Shown: piece after piece, positions 12,401-25,060 of the stretch
Layout: each line of letters starts with the position of its first letter
Position numbering within the stretch: position 1 is the first letter of the stretch
Assembly: GCA_014706295.1 (NCBI GenBank)
Contig: JACSVZ010000002.1
Span: forward strand, 24,338,757-24,402,756
DNA length: 64,000 nt
Source: Lycocorax pyrrhopterus obiensis
Lineage: Eukaryota; Chordata; Aves; Passeriformes; Paradisaeidae
Direction of reading: 5' to 3'
Translations under genes and position numbers: made by a program
Notes under the pieces: model-generated
What the model saw: the letters and a program-made list of their open reading frames with translations, nothing else
What the model was told of the DNA's origin: nothing
Database searches by the model: none

Positions 12401-15400
12401 AGCCCGTCATTGCTCACACGGCCAAAGAGAACAACAAACTTGCCCCATGCACTTGCTGTTTATATATCCAGTGGTATCTTCCTATTGAAATTGTGCAGGT
12501 CTTGTAAATCTTCCTGCTTCTCAGGACAAACACGACAATGTTGAAATTGACAGATTACACTAAGTCCTTGACATTGCTCCCCAAGCAATCCAAAACATGT
12601 TTTCTGTTTTCAGTAGAAAGGAAGGGAAAAAATTAAAGAGAATTTTAAACTTCTCATTTTAGCGTGGGAAACTGAGACTGGAATGCTATTCGACAGTATG
12701 ACATTTAGGAAAAGATAGGAATGCTGCTGAGTGGACTGGTCAAAGACTCTGCTAAAACAAAATATGATTAATCCTTTACCTTTCTGAAATGGAACATTGA
12801 TTTAGAATTTATTCATTATTGTGAGCAGGAAGCACTGTAATTGACTTCTCTTGTGATGAATACTGAGTTTGTGACCAAAGGATTTGGGTGGAGAATAGAA
12901 AGTAAATTTTAGCTGAAAATAAATTTGCTAAAATTGCACAGCATTAATCACTAATCAAAAATTCACCAGAATTATGAGTTTTGGTTCTCTGAAACTTCAT
13001 GCAAAACTGTTATTTAGTTTGGGCTGAAAAAATGGGAAATGCAAGATTTTGCCCTTTTTTATAAAAAATGGTATTTTTTCTCCACCATTTGCCTAGAGAT
13101 CATGATAATAAGCCACCATTCCCCCCAAAACCCCACAAAACCCAGGAAAATAAAAGTTTTCATCATTCTGCCACAATGGGTTAGCTCTGTTGGGGTTCCT
13201 TTTTTATTCGCAGGTCAACCTCAAACATTTTTTAAGTCTTATTTTCTAAGGACTGTGACTTACACACTGATTTTTTTGTGTGCCAGCATTTAGGATAAAA
13301 TCACATATGTCTGCAGGTAACACAGATTTTAGTACACTGGCAAAAGGAAAGAATTTGAAAATAACTGGCCTGTATTTCAGGGGATGTGGGAAGGATACCA
13401 ACTATCACTGTCTAGCTGAAATGTTCTACAGACTGGACCCCAGATAAAACAGGTATAACCCCTTTGTAACAGGAACTACAAAGAGCCTGGAAGATCTACT
13501 TTTGAATCTTGTGTCTGGTGCCCTTTTCAGCTGGCCTGGGGATGTAGCTCTCCATTCCTAACAGTTTCATCACTGCTGATAGTCTGCCTCAGAAGAAAGA
13601 TTGAAAAGAATGGTTCATCAAGGAGACACAGGCACAACTCAGTTTCCAGTACCTGTCTGGCTTGCAGCAGCAGAAACTCTTTTTACATTTCTAGTCTTTA
13701 CTTTTACTAAAAGCCCCATCCTTCAGAAGTGTGGCTGCTGCTTCAGCACATGCCATGGAATTTTCTGAAATCCTGTGTTTCAACACCTCTGCTGGAAAGA
13801 CAATATAAATGAAGAATTAGACTAGACTAGCATTTCACCAGGAAACCTGCAGTCAGGCAGGGGAGATAACAGACTAGGTATGGCACAACAGGAGCACAGG
13901 CATAACCAGTGTTGTTAATTTTCACTGCTGTTCCTGGGAGTGACACTGGTGAATGACTCACTTCAGCCATTCCTGATGCCTTCTACAGAGCACTGACTGG
14001 GAATGAGAACTGTTCTCTTCTGGCAGGCACCCCAGGGAAGCAGAAGTGAGAATCTCAGAGTCTTTCCATGCAAAGAATTAAAACTTAGGTCAGGGTTTAT
14101 TTCGGAATTGGAGTGATTCAGTCTTTGGACTACAAATGTAGGCAGCTGACTAATATCAGTCATGTATGTAGAACTCAGAAACACATATTTGATTGAAAAT
14201 GGAAATCCTGACTAAAGCTGTCCTAAAACCAGAAGGAACTGCATTAACTAATTTTGAAAAATTCCTCACACTAGTGAGTCAGAGGCACTCCATATTTTTC
14301 CTCATTAATTTGTTGTGGAGACTGAAAGAAGCCTTCTTAGTACTGCCATGACAATGCGTTCAAATAATTTGTCAGCAATGCCACTTCCATTCTGTAACAA
14401 ATTTGCATGATATTTGCAATTGCTCTATGCATAGGAATTTAAAAACTGTAATCCGTGCTTCTCTATTACCAGGAAAAAAGGAATATATTTCTCAGATAAA
14501 AACAAAATAAACAAAGCAAAAACTTCTGGAATATATTTGCTTTTGAAATGAAAATCTCTGAGATGGGTAATAAATTCAAGTGTTCAAGGATCTTTCCAGC
14601 TGAGTATTTTTTAATTACACAAATAATTTTCTTCTCAATTTCCATAGAGAGGTCATTTTTCACAAAGGATAATCAAGAAATTTGGATTGGCCAATCCAAA
14701 CCTGCCATTGTTCACACACCCCCACAAATTTAAAGAATGAGAGTGACTGAAACCTTGGGCACGCTTGGCAACTCTCAATTAATTCTGTCAAGAGAATACA
14801 TTTCTGTAAATATTTTGATTCCAATGATGTAAAATTTTCTTAACAGAGAAGTGCTTCATAAAAAGTGTTTAAGACGGGCCCACAAAAACCTTTAATCCAA
14901 CTCTTTCTTAGATCACGACTCATAATATTTTTTAAATCAAACCAGAACAGTGTTATTATAGGTTTTAAAATTTTTTAAAGAACTTATTAAGGAGTAAAAA
15001 AAGTCTTGAGGAATAAATGAGCAGCTTTACGTTTTAACATTAGCATTGAAAAGCAGAACGGACACTGAAGAATGAAAACACTGCGAAAAAGAAATTGTTC
15101 AAACTACCCTCGTAGTTTCAGTTCTGTTTGCTGTGCTTTTATCTCAAAATCAATGAATTTAGAATAGCCTGCAATAGTAAATAATTGGAAATTCATTCTA
15201 TGTCTAAATGACTGTTAGAGGAAATACAGCTGTGTTGGAAACAAGTCTTATCAATATCGTATTCTGATTTTTGCAACATTTGAAAAGATACAGAACAATC
15301 ATTTATTTTCTCTCTTTCTGGGAGATTAATTTGTGCTCTTTTAAGGAAAGTGAAAGAACTATTTTACTTAGAACAGTGAAGCACAGTGTTTTGTGCCATC

Positions 15401-16589
15401 TTTGACATTTAGCAGAGGATGGAAAGATTGTGTTTCTAGAACTGCAAAGTGCCATAAAACAGAAAAAATGTCAATGGTGATGGATAGATTTTCGAAGGAA
15501 TGTTTACTTTAAGGACTGTCACAATAATTCTTCGAAGCAAAAGTACAGACAGGAAATGAGATTAAACATAAATGCCATAAGAAGGCCAAACAGTAAGAAA
15601 ACATTTTTCTTCTCAGGAGTATTACTAAATTTGTGTATTTCAGTGAGATACTTTAGTACTGTTAGGAGATGATGTTCTTAAGTTATATAGAAGCGTGAAA
15701 TGTCATATCTCACTTAACTGATTTATAGACCTAAAGTCCTATGTTAGGAGGATAGTCTGCTTTATTCAGAGCAATTAGGTATTATTGGAATCTAGAAGAA
15801 TTGCGAAAGAACTCAAAAGGTATTTTTTTCAAGAAAGAGAGAGATATTATGGTTAGCAGCGTGTTTTTAACACACACTGGAGAAATGAATCAATACCTCT
15901 GCTTTGAATTCGAATTTTATTTGTATTTTGTTTTTTCTTTTACTATGAAACTATGAGAATTAAAATATTAGGAAAGTTACCACAACTGTATTTTGTTTTA
16001 ACCATGTAGACTGATTCCTAAACTCCTACTCTGTCATTAACCATTATGTGTACTATGACAACATTCAGGACACCTTGTCGCAGATCAGTAACCCCTTGTG
16101 TTCAGCAAAGTAAAGAAAACATGCAAAGGAAAATATATCTGTGCAAGGAAACTTAGCTATATGAGAAGAGAAATGGGTCAATACAGAGGGAGAATGGAAT
16201 AAAAGGAAGACGGTCTCCAGCCACCCATCTCAACAGACTGGCCACTGCTGAGGTCAATAAAAATCACAGAAAAAGCGGGTTTGTAGGGGAACAGAGAAGT
16301 GGTTAGTCACCAGGGACTACTCCCAATGATGTGAGGTGGTCCAGGAAAGAGAATGAAGGGGTTTTCTCTAACAACAAGTGGTTGGTGCATTAGTGAGATA
16401 CACCAGGGTTACTCAGAAGCAGAAAGAGAGGCTGACTAACTCATAATGCCTGAGATATGTGACTGTCACGTGACTCAGCACAGTGCAGGCTAGAAGAGCC
16501 CCATGAGTGAAGGAAAAGAGACTGTGAGCATGAGGACACTGAGCTTCCAGAGGGATACAGGGGCATGGCTGATGCCCCTGAAGATGATG
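9421..16589. other. AT-rich non-coding DNA, nothing recognised apart from one tandem duplication
   Basis: About 7 kb without a credible coding frame, recognised repeat or RNA gene. A moderately GC-richer patch occurs near 12300-12430 but codes for nothing recognisable. Segments such as 14400-15900 are AT-rich with octamer-like and TAAT-like motifs, which is weak evidence on its own for regulatory function. Confidence 0.55.
10779..10818. repeat. 20-bp tandem duplication
   Basis: The unit GATCCTTTATCTCCCTCTCA at 10779-10798 is followed directly by a copy at 10799-10818 with two changes (CACTTT for CTCCCT in the middle). It looks like a simple two-copy slippage duplication. A smaller duplication, GTGGCAACAA then GTGGCAAC, lies just upstream near 10739-10756. 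Confidence 0.85.
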
Positions 16590-17400
16590 GATGACCCAGT
16601 CATAAAAAAAGGACATGAGATGGTATTGGAGAAATTAAACAACTCAGCCTAACTTCAATATACAAAAGGATACTGAACAGTGATAGAGGACAAACCATTT
16701 ATGACTACCTAGTAAATAACACAAGGATAAGAAACAATCTTTGTGAGTATGTCAAGAAGAAATTGTATTGAGCCAGACTAATTTCATGCCAGGTTATCTA
16801 ACTGTGGAGACTGCTGTCAGTGTGACTTGAACATGATTTTTCTAACACAGTCTCCACAGCATTCTCACACAAAAATCTAGGAAACGTGGTCTAGATGACA
16901 GCACCGTAAGACGGATGCAGACCCAGTTGAAAAATAAGATTTAAGGATGTGGTGCAAAAGATTTCCTGTCAGCAAAGTGAGGCATATCAATGTTGTGAGG
17001 CTCTCTCCAGAGCCTGATATTATCTCACTTTTTAAAATTCAAACTTCCTCCTTACCAGTATGTGAGGTTGTGTATGGAGTAAAATGTCCCCTTTTGAACA
17101 CTTTTGAAATCAGCTTTTCAATAAAGTTGAGGGCAAATTAATGTCCAGAGGAGAGTAACATAAAATCTGGGTGAGAAAGATGTCACATGAGATGTGGCAG
17201 AAGATGTCTAAATATAGGAAAGATTCAGCAGTGTTTTGAAATACGGGAAAGAGGTTAGATTTCTGTTTTCCACGAACGACAGGATAAGACACAACCTGCA
17301 TAGCATTCCAGAGGGAAGGTCTGGTTGCACATCAGAAAAAGCAGTCCACCTGCACATTTAGAAAGCACTCAGATAGCACCTTGGTGTCTTTATAGAAAAT
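16590..17400 (+). mobile_element. Ancient CR1 LINE fragment (reverse transcriptase region plus 3' part)
   Basis: Strongly decayed CR1 in sense orientation. At 16600-16940 the sequence follows the reverse-transcriptase region of amniote CR1. A Lys-Lys-Gly block is followed by a decayed 'leucine-threonine' block around CAGCCTAACTTCA, then the segment matching CATGCCAAACTAAT-type CR1 (here ACTAATTTCATGCCAGGTTA, with the words swapped), then GTGGTCTAGATGA and a CAGTTGAAA segment. Around 17180-17350 a second part matches the CR1 3' region, with the conserved 'GACAGGATAAGACACAAC' word related to the AGGACAAGAAGCAA motif of CR1. Every frame is full of stops. The middle (17000-17130) is too diverged to align by eye. 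This belongs to the old CR1 stratum shared by birds, turtles and crocodilians, so it is much older than the copies with intact tails. Confidence 0.7.
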
Positions 17401-17749
17401 CTTTTACTATTCTGCAGCAATAGGAAGAAGGAGGTATTTGCTCATGACAGAAGATGATGACTTAGTATCTGAGAAGTAAGTCAGTGAAAGACTGTGTGAG
17501 AGGTATTTCTGACGGGATAGGGAAATTCATCACTCACAGATGTCATAAAGGAAGAATCTTCATGACCTAGGCAAAAACCTGGAAGCATACATTAGACCAC
17601 AAGAAATGGCTTCTGGAGTCACAATGATAGTAGATCTAGCTCAGCTCTACCTTATTTCTTTCTCCTTTCCATTCAGTGTCCATAGTTACTGGAGTAAGGC
17701 AGTTTAGAGCAGATCTCCTCATCCCTGTCTGTCTAATTCCTAATAGCGT

Positions 17750-18065
17750 CTGTCAGCTCACTGTCTGTTAATTTGTCCAACCCTTTTTGGAAAACCTGCC
17801 AATACTCCGCTCTTTGCAGACTCCTGTGGCAACAGTGAACTTCCACTGGTTCACCAGTTGCTTTTATCTGTTTTAAATTACAGCTCCCTCTTTCCAGTTT
17901 TGTGGGACTTGGTGAACAAGTGTTTGGCATGCATTCATCTTATTAACCACCTTCATGATTTTGTAAACCTTGAGCACATCCCCATGGCTTTCTCCTCTCC
18001 GAACTGAAGACTTGTAACCACTTCTGCTTCTTCATAAAAGGTGGCTACTTCTGCCATTTAGGTCT
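17750..18065 (-). mobile_element. Ancient CR1 LINE 3' region, antisense
   Basis: Matches, in antisense, the old amniote CR1 3' region seen in turtles and crocodilians. Landmarks on the plus strand in order are TTAATTTGTCCAACCC, a CACTGGTTCACCAG-type segment, TTTTATCTGTTTTAAAT, CATGATTTTGTAAACCT, GAGCACATCCCCATGG and TCTCCTCTCCGAACTGAA. No open frame survives. It faces the sense-oriented ancient CR1 at 16590-17400, with about 350 unassigned bases between them. Confidence 0.75.
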
Positions 18066-20565
18066 TACACTAACTTCTGTGGGGTAATGGATTTTAATGA
18101 CAGGGAGGAATGGAGCACAGCTCACATTTACCATGTAATTTTGTACTTCAGGTAAAACTTGACAAGCAAAAAATGGTGCCACAGCCCCACTTATAATGCC
18201 AATGAATGCAAATCTGTTTGTTTGTTTATCTGATATCTACTTGTTTTATTTCAAAAATGCTGGTTTTTTAATCTGTCTTCTGATTAACTGTGCTATTTCC
18301 TTGTACCTGCATGTCAGACGAACACCTCATATAATCCATTCCAATAGTTGCCTTTGTGGCTGAGAGTTGAAAGTTATTTGCTTTTGGCCTTTTGTTTGCA
18401 ATACCAATTGAGCCATCTTCCTAAAGAACAAATGGCCATTTGTGTTCCTTCTAAGACATGGTAGGAGAGGCCGTTGCAGGATTACAGCCAGATGCAGAAT
18501 AACAGCTGGACAATGGGAGTGAAGCTAATGGGAACCACAACAGCCCTCCCCCATCAACATTTCTGATTCAGACAAGGAAATGGCTAACTCTTTTCCTGCA
18601 TTCCCTGGAAATTTAACGTAGTTCTGTTCATGGCTTCCATTTTCATCAGAGTTTTATGTTCAGCTTCATACACTAGATAATTTCAGTTCTTTGGTAAGCA
18701 GTTCAGATATTACATGAAATGTGCCTTTAGGTGGTGACTTCTCAGTACACAAGGGGATGACACCAGTTACTTAAAATTTAGGAGATTTTATGCTAAATGA
18801 AAAGCAAATCCCAAAACTGATATGAGACAAAAGCACTAGAATAACAAGCAACTACATTAGAAAATATCTTACAAAATTACTGAAGTATTCACTCTGTTAT
18901 ACAAAGGGACTGACAGTGAAAGGAAATATCGTTATGATAACCTATTGGGATAACGTTGACCTCTCCATGGAGAAACAAAACCAGAAGTTTAAAGTATCAT
19001 CTCTAAAAGTTTACTAAGAGAAAGGTAAATAGTAAAAGGAAGTGTATGTATCACTGCAGTTATGGAGGGTCCCATAAAAAAAGCATGGGTCTATTGGGAC
19101 AGGCAGTTCAGACAGCTGACAGGGTTCTGGTTTTCCTGACTGATGTCATGGTCAGCTCCATCTCACATGTTGGAAGGACGAGACAGCACTGCTGTGCAAG
19201 TCCCTTTCAGGAGCAGGCAGTTAGACTATCAGTGGTGGTGTACATTTTCTTTCTGTTCCCTGTTGTGATGACAGCTGTAGCAGAGCATCGTTGTGATGGC
19301 TGAATGCACAGCGATGACATCATCTTTTGTTTATCTTTGTTGTCCTTTGATAAATGACAGATAAATACAACAGATTGTGAGAGATTCCCTTAGCAGCAAT
19401 AGCACCTTATAAACAACATTAGGTCTACCAGAATATCAGGTTTCTACCTCTCAAAATTACTAAGCAGAATGCAATTAACTAGCTCTGTTATACTTAGGAT
19501 AAACTGGTACATACAGACATGGCAGTTTTACTCCTAATTTACAGGACTGCCTCTTTAAGTATCTGCATTTTTTTAGAATTGCCAATGACACAAGTATGTC
19601 ATGATACTCAGTGATTTTGTGCCAGCTTCTAAGGGTTGAAAGCATTTGAATCCTGTTCTCATGGTGAAATACCTACAACCGTGAAGGTGAGTGATCAAGC
19701 AAAGGACTCAAACGGACTGACAAGGATTAAAGCATGAAGCCTTACAGAGTTCTAAAATAAACGCGAAATAATTTTCTGTCTCCAGAGGTGGCAGACAGTT
19801 GTTCAGTTCTTCAGTTGTGTGGATGCTTTAGAAGCCCAGAGGTTATGCACAATATCTGAGCTAAAATAAACCAGGTGAATAATAAAATGTTTGCCACTGT
19901 TAGCATATACAGGGAGATTTTTTTGTAGTGTTAAATGATTTCCAGTGATCAGGCATAAAGGAATGTCTAACACCAAAAGATCATAGTAAGGGTCAATTAA
20001 AGATTTTTTAAAAAGAAAGAAAAATATTGTGCTTCTAGGCCTAATCTACTTGTCTTTTCTTAAAAAACTGCGGGGCAGGCAGGTAGAAAGAAGCCCAATG
20101 ATGCTGCACAGTAACTGCGATGTTTTGAACAGGATTAAAACTCTTAAAAATCAGTAATTTCAGAAATCTTAAATTGCCACTTGTGTCCACAAAAACAAGC
20201 TGTAACAATTATTAGCAACTATTTAATCTAACAACATTTAGGAAGTATGGAACACAGGAAAACAATCTGCTGTCCTGCTGTCCTAATCTTCTGTGAGCAT
20301 TATTTTTACTGGATATGTTTTATGGAATTTTGTAATGATAAAATATTTGGCTTTGGAAGCACAGAAAACACAAGTCAATTTTTGTTTCATCTTATGATTT
20401 AGCACTTCACATCTTTCATCAATCTTCACATAATTGCATTTTAGCCACTGTGCATATTCTTTGAGATACGTGTATTTTTTACCTATAACTGTGATGGAAA
20501 GACACATAGCTGTAAAACTAAATATCAAATAATAAACAAACACATCACATTTACAAAGATGGACT
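18066..20565. other. Non-coding DNA, nothing recognised
   Basis: About 2.5 kb of AT-rich sequence. The longest frame (19046-19303, plus, 85 residues) has no recognisable domain. No repeat or RNA gene was identified. Confidence 0.55.
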
Positions 20566-20742
20566 CATGGAATCATTAAGGTTGGAAAAGACATCTAAGA
20601 AGACTGAATCCAACCATTAACCCACCACTGCTGTGTTCACCATTAAAGCACATCACCAAGTGCCACATCCACATGCCAATTGAACACTTCCAGGGATGGA
20701 GATTCCACTCTGGGCAGCCTAATCCAGTGCTTGATAAGTGAA
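20566..20742 (-). mobile_element. CR1 LINE 3' end, antisense
   Basis: On the plus strand it begins with the CR1 end word CATGGAATCATTAAGGTTGG and AAAAGACAT. It continues with the ATCCAACCATTAACCCA block and finishes with CCACTCTGGGCAGCC and TCCAGTGCTT. This is the classic avian CR1 3' untranslated end in reverse. It is 5'-truncated at about 180 bases, as nearly all CR1 copies are. No intact octamer tail remains at the left boundary. Confidence 0.9.
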
Positions 20743-22040
20743 CATTTGTCAGATTTCCTGGTTTGCAGAGTCCTATTTGGCTGAGGCTTTTATTCTGTGG
20801 CAGTTGGTTTAAATGCTCTCTTTATCTAATTGTCCTTTACCCAGTAAGGGTTGTTGTACACGAAGTCTTGTCATCTTCTGTTTCATCAATGACAACTGGC
20901 AATTTAGAAATGTATCTGTTATTTGCTAAGACCTGTAAATGCTTTTCCATGCTCAAGTTCATAGGGACGCACTACCACAAAACACTGAAACAGTAAGAAA
21001 AGTAAACCATGAGCAAGGTCCTTATCCAAAGCTTACCCAGCTGAGCTGGAAAACTTTCTCTGATTTTAAATCTGATGTTAACAAGCACCCTTCCCCTGTC
21101 TCTACTACTACTCATATTGGGGAAAAAACCAATAACAGAAGTGTCAGAAAAGGATTTAGATAACCAAATAAGGATCCAGTTGGTATTCAAATACTTTTTT
21201 TTTTGGCACATAAAAAATTGCCTTTCCAAGAAGTACCTAAACTTCATATTCATATGTACTTTACAAGTTCCCACATACCTAAAACTGTTGGCCTGTGCCT
21301 GCCACTGACTATCTAACTCTTGACATGCCTGAGAAACCCAGTGACTACCTCAGGGCTAAGCCTCAAAAATTATTGATTTCTCTGTCAGAATCCACTGAAC
21401 TATATCTGTACTTTCAATTAAAATAGTATCAGGGTATGGTGCAAGCAACAAGTTGGCAACCATCTTTCCTCTTATCTGTTTGAATGCATTCTGGCATGAT
21501 TTTGACCCACAATGACTAATACTATATTTGAGACTCTCTTGGTGCAGATGACATTGCAGTTCAGGCCCAAAGCAATTTTCAGTAGGCAGTGCAGGAATAA
21601 ACATGTAGTTTTATGGGAAAGAGAAACAGGAAATAAACCCATTAAATTCCCCCATTTTTTTTTTCATAGGGAAATCTAAATACCTACTTTCTTAGCCTGT
21701 AGACTTTTTTGGAGATACACTCTATTCTTCCTACACGAATATGCCACTGTGTGCACTGCTTAGTAGTGAGGTCACCTACTTGGCTATTCTAGAATCCTAG
21801 GTAGTTCCTACATTTCTACCTTCTATACAATCCTAGTTTATATGGACTGCGCAAAAGAGTAAAACAGAAAATATGCACAGACTAAAAACTAGGACTTGTT
21901 TTTATTGCCCTCCAAGTCGTAGGCATGAAGGTTCACCTTTGATTCTTTTGTTCTTCTCTGCATGGGGATCCAGCCTCAACATCAGACCTGGAGTGCACCT
22001 CTACTGTTATCACCACCCCCAAATGGGTGATATGACACTG
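20743..22040. other. Non-coding DNA, nothing recognised
   Basis: AT-rich sequence with overlapping short frames on both strands (20939-21308, 21356-21604). None has a recognisable domain or splice context. Confidence 0.55.
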
Positions 22041-22086
22041 TATTGCACCATAAGCACAAACCATATTGTACCATAAGCACAAACCT
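22041..22086. repeat. 23-bp tandem duplication
   Basis: Two adjacent 23-base units, at 22041-22063 and 22064-22086. They share the core ACCATAAGCACAAACC and differ at two positions. It is a simple recent duplication with no evident function. Confidence 0.85.
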
Positions 22087-22499
22087 TTACAAGGAGAGGC
22101 CAGTAAAAAGCCTGGACCCCTTGCAATGCAGCAATGATACAGAAATTTTGAGGAATTCTAACACTTTAGTGGGTATTAGCCACAATCAGTTCTTGAATGA
22201 CAGAGGAGAAAAAAAAGAGTGAACTGGAATCTATACCTGAAGAAAGCATCCCAACTGTATATGCCCACTGGGAAGCAATTTCTGCCTGCACATTCTTACA
22301 TTCAGTGCGCTGACTGAACCTAGCCCTAAGACGGCTGGCTGTTCATCCCACAACATTATTTTTAAGTGCAACTTTTCATAATCAAGCCTTTCTACATTGT
22401 CTCTAGCAACCAAACTAGAACTTTATAGCCTGGATGAGAGGAGAGTTAGACAGGCAAAAACAGCTTGGAGGTCAGCAGTTAATGGCTCACACACTACTA
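22087..22499. other. Non-coding DNA upstream of CR1 copy
   Basis: No gene or repeat recognised. The last 60 bases may already belong to the CR1 that begins near 22500, because its 5' boundary is blurred. Confidence 0.5.
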
Positions 22500-23265
22500 G
22501 AAGCCTGCAACAAGTGCACTGTTGCATGGCTCTGCACCAGGACCTGTCCTGTCCAGCATCTCAGTGACCTGGAGGAGGGGATTGAGTATAGTTCCATCAA
22601 ACTTGCAGATGATACCAAACTGGAAAGAACAGACTCAGGGGCAGGTCTGTCATGCAGAGGGAGCCAGACAGGCTGGAGGAACAGGCTGACAGAGGAACAT
22701 TATGAAATTTTATGATAATCTATGCAAAGTTCTGCACCTGGGAATCTTGACAGACAGCAAGAAGAGCCAGCATGAGCCAGCAGCATGCTCTGGCAGCCAA
22801 GATGGACAACGATATCCTGGGCTGTACTAAGCACAGACAGAAGATTCAGGGACGTGGTTATCACTTTCTACGTGGCACTTGTTAGATCACATCTGGAACA
22901 CTGCACACAGTTCCAGGTTCTCCACAAAAATATGCAGTGTTAATAACATGAAGTGAGTTCAGCAGAGAGCCACCAAGACTGTAGGACGACAAGAGACAAC
23001 AAACATAAATTGAAACAAAAAAATTTCTGACAGGATATAAGAAAATTTTTTTTCGCAATAAGGACAGTCACTCATTGGAGCAGGTTTTCTAGAGAGGTTT
23101 TACAGTCTCCATCCTTGCAGATTTTCAAGACTCAGCTGAAGCTGACTCAAAGCAACCTGCTTTGATCTCCTAGCTGATATGACTTCAAATTTAAAGATGT
23201 TGGACTGGAGTCATTCTTATGTCTCCAGCCTCAACTCAGCTGTGATTCTGTGGTTCTATGACTCC
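22500..23265 (+). mobile_element. CR1 LINE fragment: end of ORF2 and 3' end
   Basis: Sense-strand CR1 covering the C-terminal part of the reverse-transcriptase ORF and the 3' end. Around 22555-22715 the translation reads ISDLEEGIEYSSIKLADDTK, matching the CR1 palm region with an Ala-Asp-Asp-Thr-Lys core (its FADDTK motif). Further on come the 'KVLHLG' word near 22720 and the 'SHLEHC'-type region near 22890, in shifting frames. The 3' end is marked by GATGTTGGACTGGAG and TGTGATTCTGTGGTTCTATGAC near 23235-23264, a degraded octamer tail. Several frameshifts and stops make this a dead copy. It probably starts further left than I can see. Confidence 0.9.
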
Positions 23266-24480
23266 TGGTTCTTTTAAAGCTAAAGTTTTACAATGCAATT
23301 TTTCAGGCTTTACTGAAATAATTCAGCATTCTTCTGGTTTCTTTTGGGCCATGCACTTTGAATTAGAGTTACCTTATTGTTCCAAGGCTCATCTGAACTA
23401 TTCATTGTCTCAAAGATGACTGGAAGTGGTAATTAAGTTGATGAGTTGTGAACTGTCAGTTTGGATCTCTCAGCTATCACAGTTACGTTGAAATAAATTA
23501 TATGCATTATTAAAGGGTGAATATCATCACACCCATGTTATAACTAAGGAAGTCTCAGAAGAGAAGACTTAATTTTCTCATTTTCCTGAAGAAAATTAGT
23601 TGTATTCCCATACCACAAAACATGAATTTTAAACCACTAACACAATTTATCAAACTTAAATACGTCAAGGGTGGTGGGAAAGAAATGAAAAGTGTTTTCT
23701 TAGTAATTCTGGCATATTTTTTAAAGTAACAAAACTTGCTAATAATAGCACATCTACTTACGTAGAAAACTTGTGTCACCTAACAATCAGTATCTGGGGA
23801 ATAAAAAAACAAGGCTTTTCTCAATGCAAATCTGACAGACATCATGACATCTAGGAAATAAAAATATTTTTCAAGTTTTTCGTTACTGAATTCAACATGA
23901 AAAAAACCACTGATTTGACCATGTGAACAGAATTGTGTGCAAGACTGTTACTTTCTTCAGTGTGATGTTACTTCTATTATTTATCTATGAGAATAGAAGT
24001 AAGGACAGCAATACAAAATAGCTTCTCCACAATTTTGCAATGAGACAGCTCATTCAACCAGTTATTACAACCACACAAGAATCCAATAAAGATATCAGAT
24101 ACAACCATGTCATCAGGAGAGTCTGCACTGGACTTGTCTGTGGTGAAAGAACTGTCCTCATGGCTTGTTCAGCTGCTGATTACAGGGTACATGCTGTGGA
24201 TCCAGTTTGCAGAGCACTCTGAGAGTTGTGTGTTGCAAGCACAAACAAGACCTTACAGGTAAGATATTAAAAAAAAGATAAAAACATCACACTGTCTGAA
24301 CACAGCAAGCAAGCAAGCACTTAATTAATGGGTCTAAATGAGGGAGCCAGGCTATTCTACACAAAATGTTTAAAACAGCAAACAGATCTTGAACATAGGA
24401 ACCCCTTACACAAAGAGCAGTAAAGACATGTCTTTGACTTATGTTCTTTTCTTTAAAAGAGAGAGACAGAGAAGAAAAAT
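23266..24480. other. AT-rich non-coding DNA, nothing recognised
   Basis: No credible coding frame, repeat family or RNA gene was seen between the CR1 tail and the purine-rich block. Confidence 0.55.
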
Positions 24481-25060
24481 AATGTCAGTTGAGGTAACAG
24501 AAGATGAGACCAAATAATTGCAAATGGCTGAATGCAGAAGCTGCAGGATGTACTTTACCATCAAGTGGGTACTTGTTAGAAGCTATTTATGTATCAAGTG
24601 TCACATGAGAGGACCCATAGGGAAAAAAGCGCCTGAGTGCTAGAGATGCAGCTGGAAATCATGATGGAATTCAGGCAAGACTCGAGGACAGGATGGATGA
24701 CGGGAAAAAGAAGGTTCAGCAAAGAATACCTGATGAGAATGGTTGAACACCATCATGAGGAAGAAGAGATGGGCATGGAGGAAGGAATAAAAAATAATAA
24801 AAACTTCCAGAATGGGCTTGTTGTTCCAGAAGACAAAAATAAAAAAAGAAAAAACAGAGGGGGGAAGGAGAGGGAGAATTAGTGTGCCACGAAGAGCAGA
24901 CAGGGATACTGGGAGACTAGAAAAATATGCAGAAATAGGATAATACATTGAAGAATCTGCAGGAGAATTGAAAAAAAAATATAAAAAAAGGGAAAAAAGA
25001 ACAGAGATCCACTGCAACAGCATGAAAAGGCAATTTTCAAAGGGACTCACTGGCCCTATC
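24481..25060 (+). other. Purine-rich block with possible remnant of a coiled-coil/zinc-knuckle-like ORF
   Basis: Strongly purine-biased on the plus strand. Around 24535-24650 the translation has spaced cysteines (C-R-S-C-R then C-I-K-C-H). In another frame near 24640-24780 it becomes acidic and helical (LEMQLEIMMEFRQD, then HHEEEEMGMEE). A Cys-pair segment followed by a charged helix is a layout seen in retroelement ORF1 products, but frames are broken and I cannot name a family. Simple A/G runs at 24832-24877 and 24969-25005 end the block. The alternative is low-complexity purine DNA that mimics a helix. Confidence 0.25.

Noticed and set aside
22434..22715. 93-residue plus-strand open frame as a host gene
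   Set aside because: Contains the CR1 reverse-transcriptase motif region; it is part of a dead LINE.
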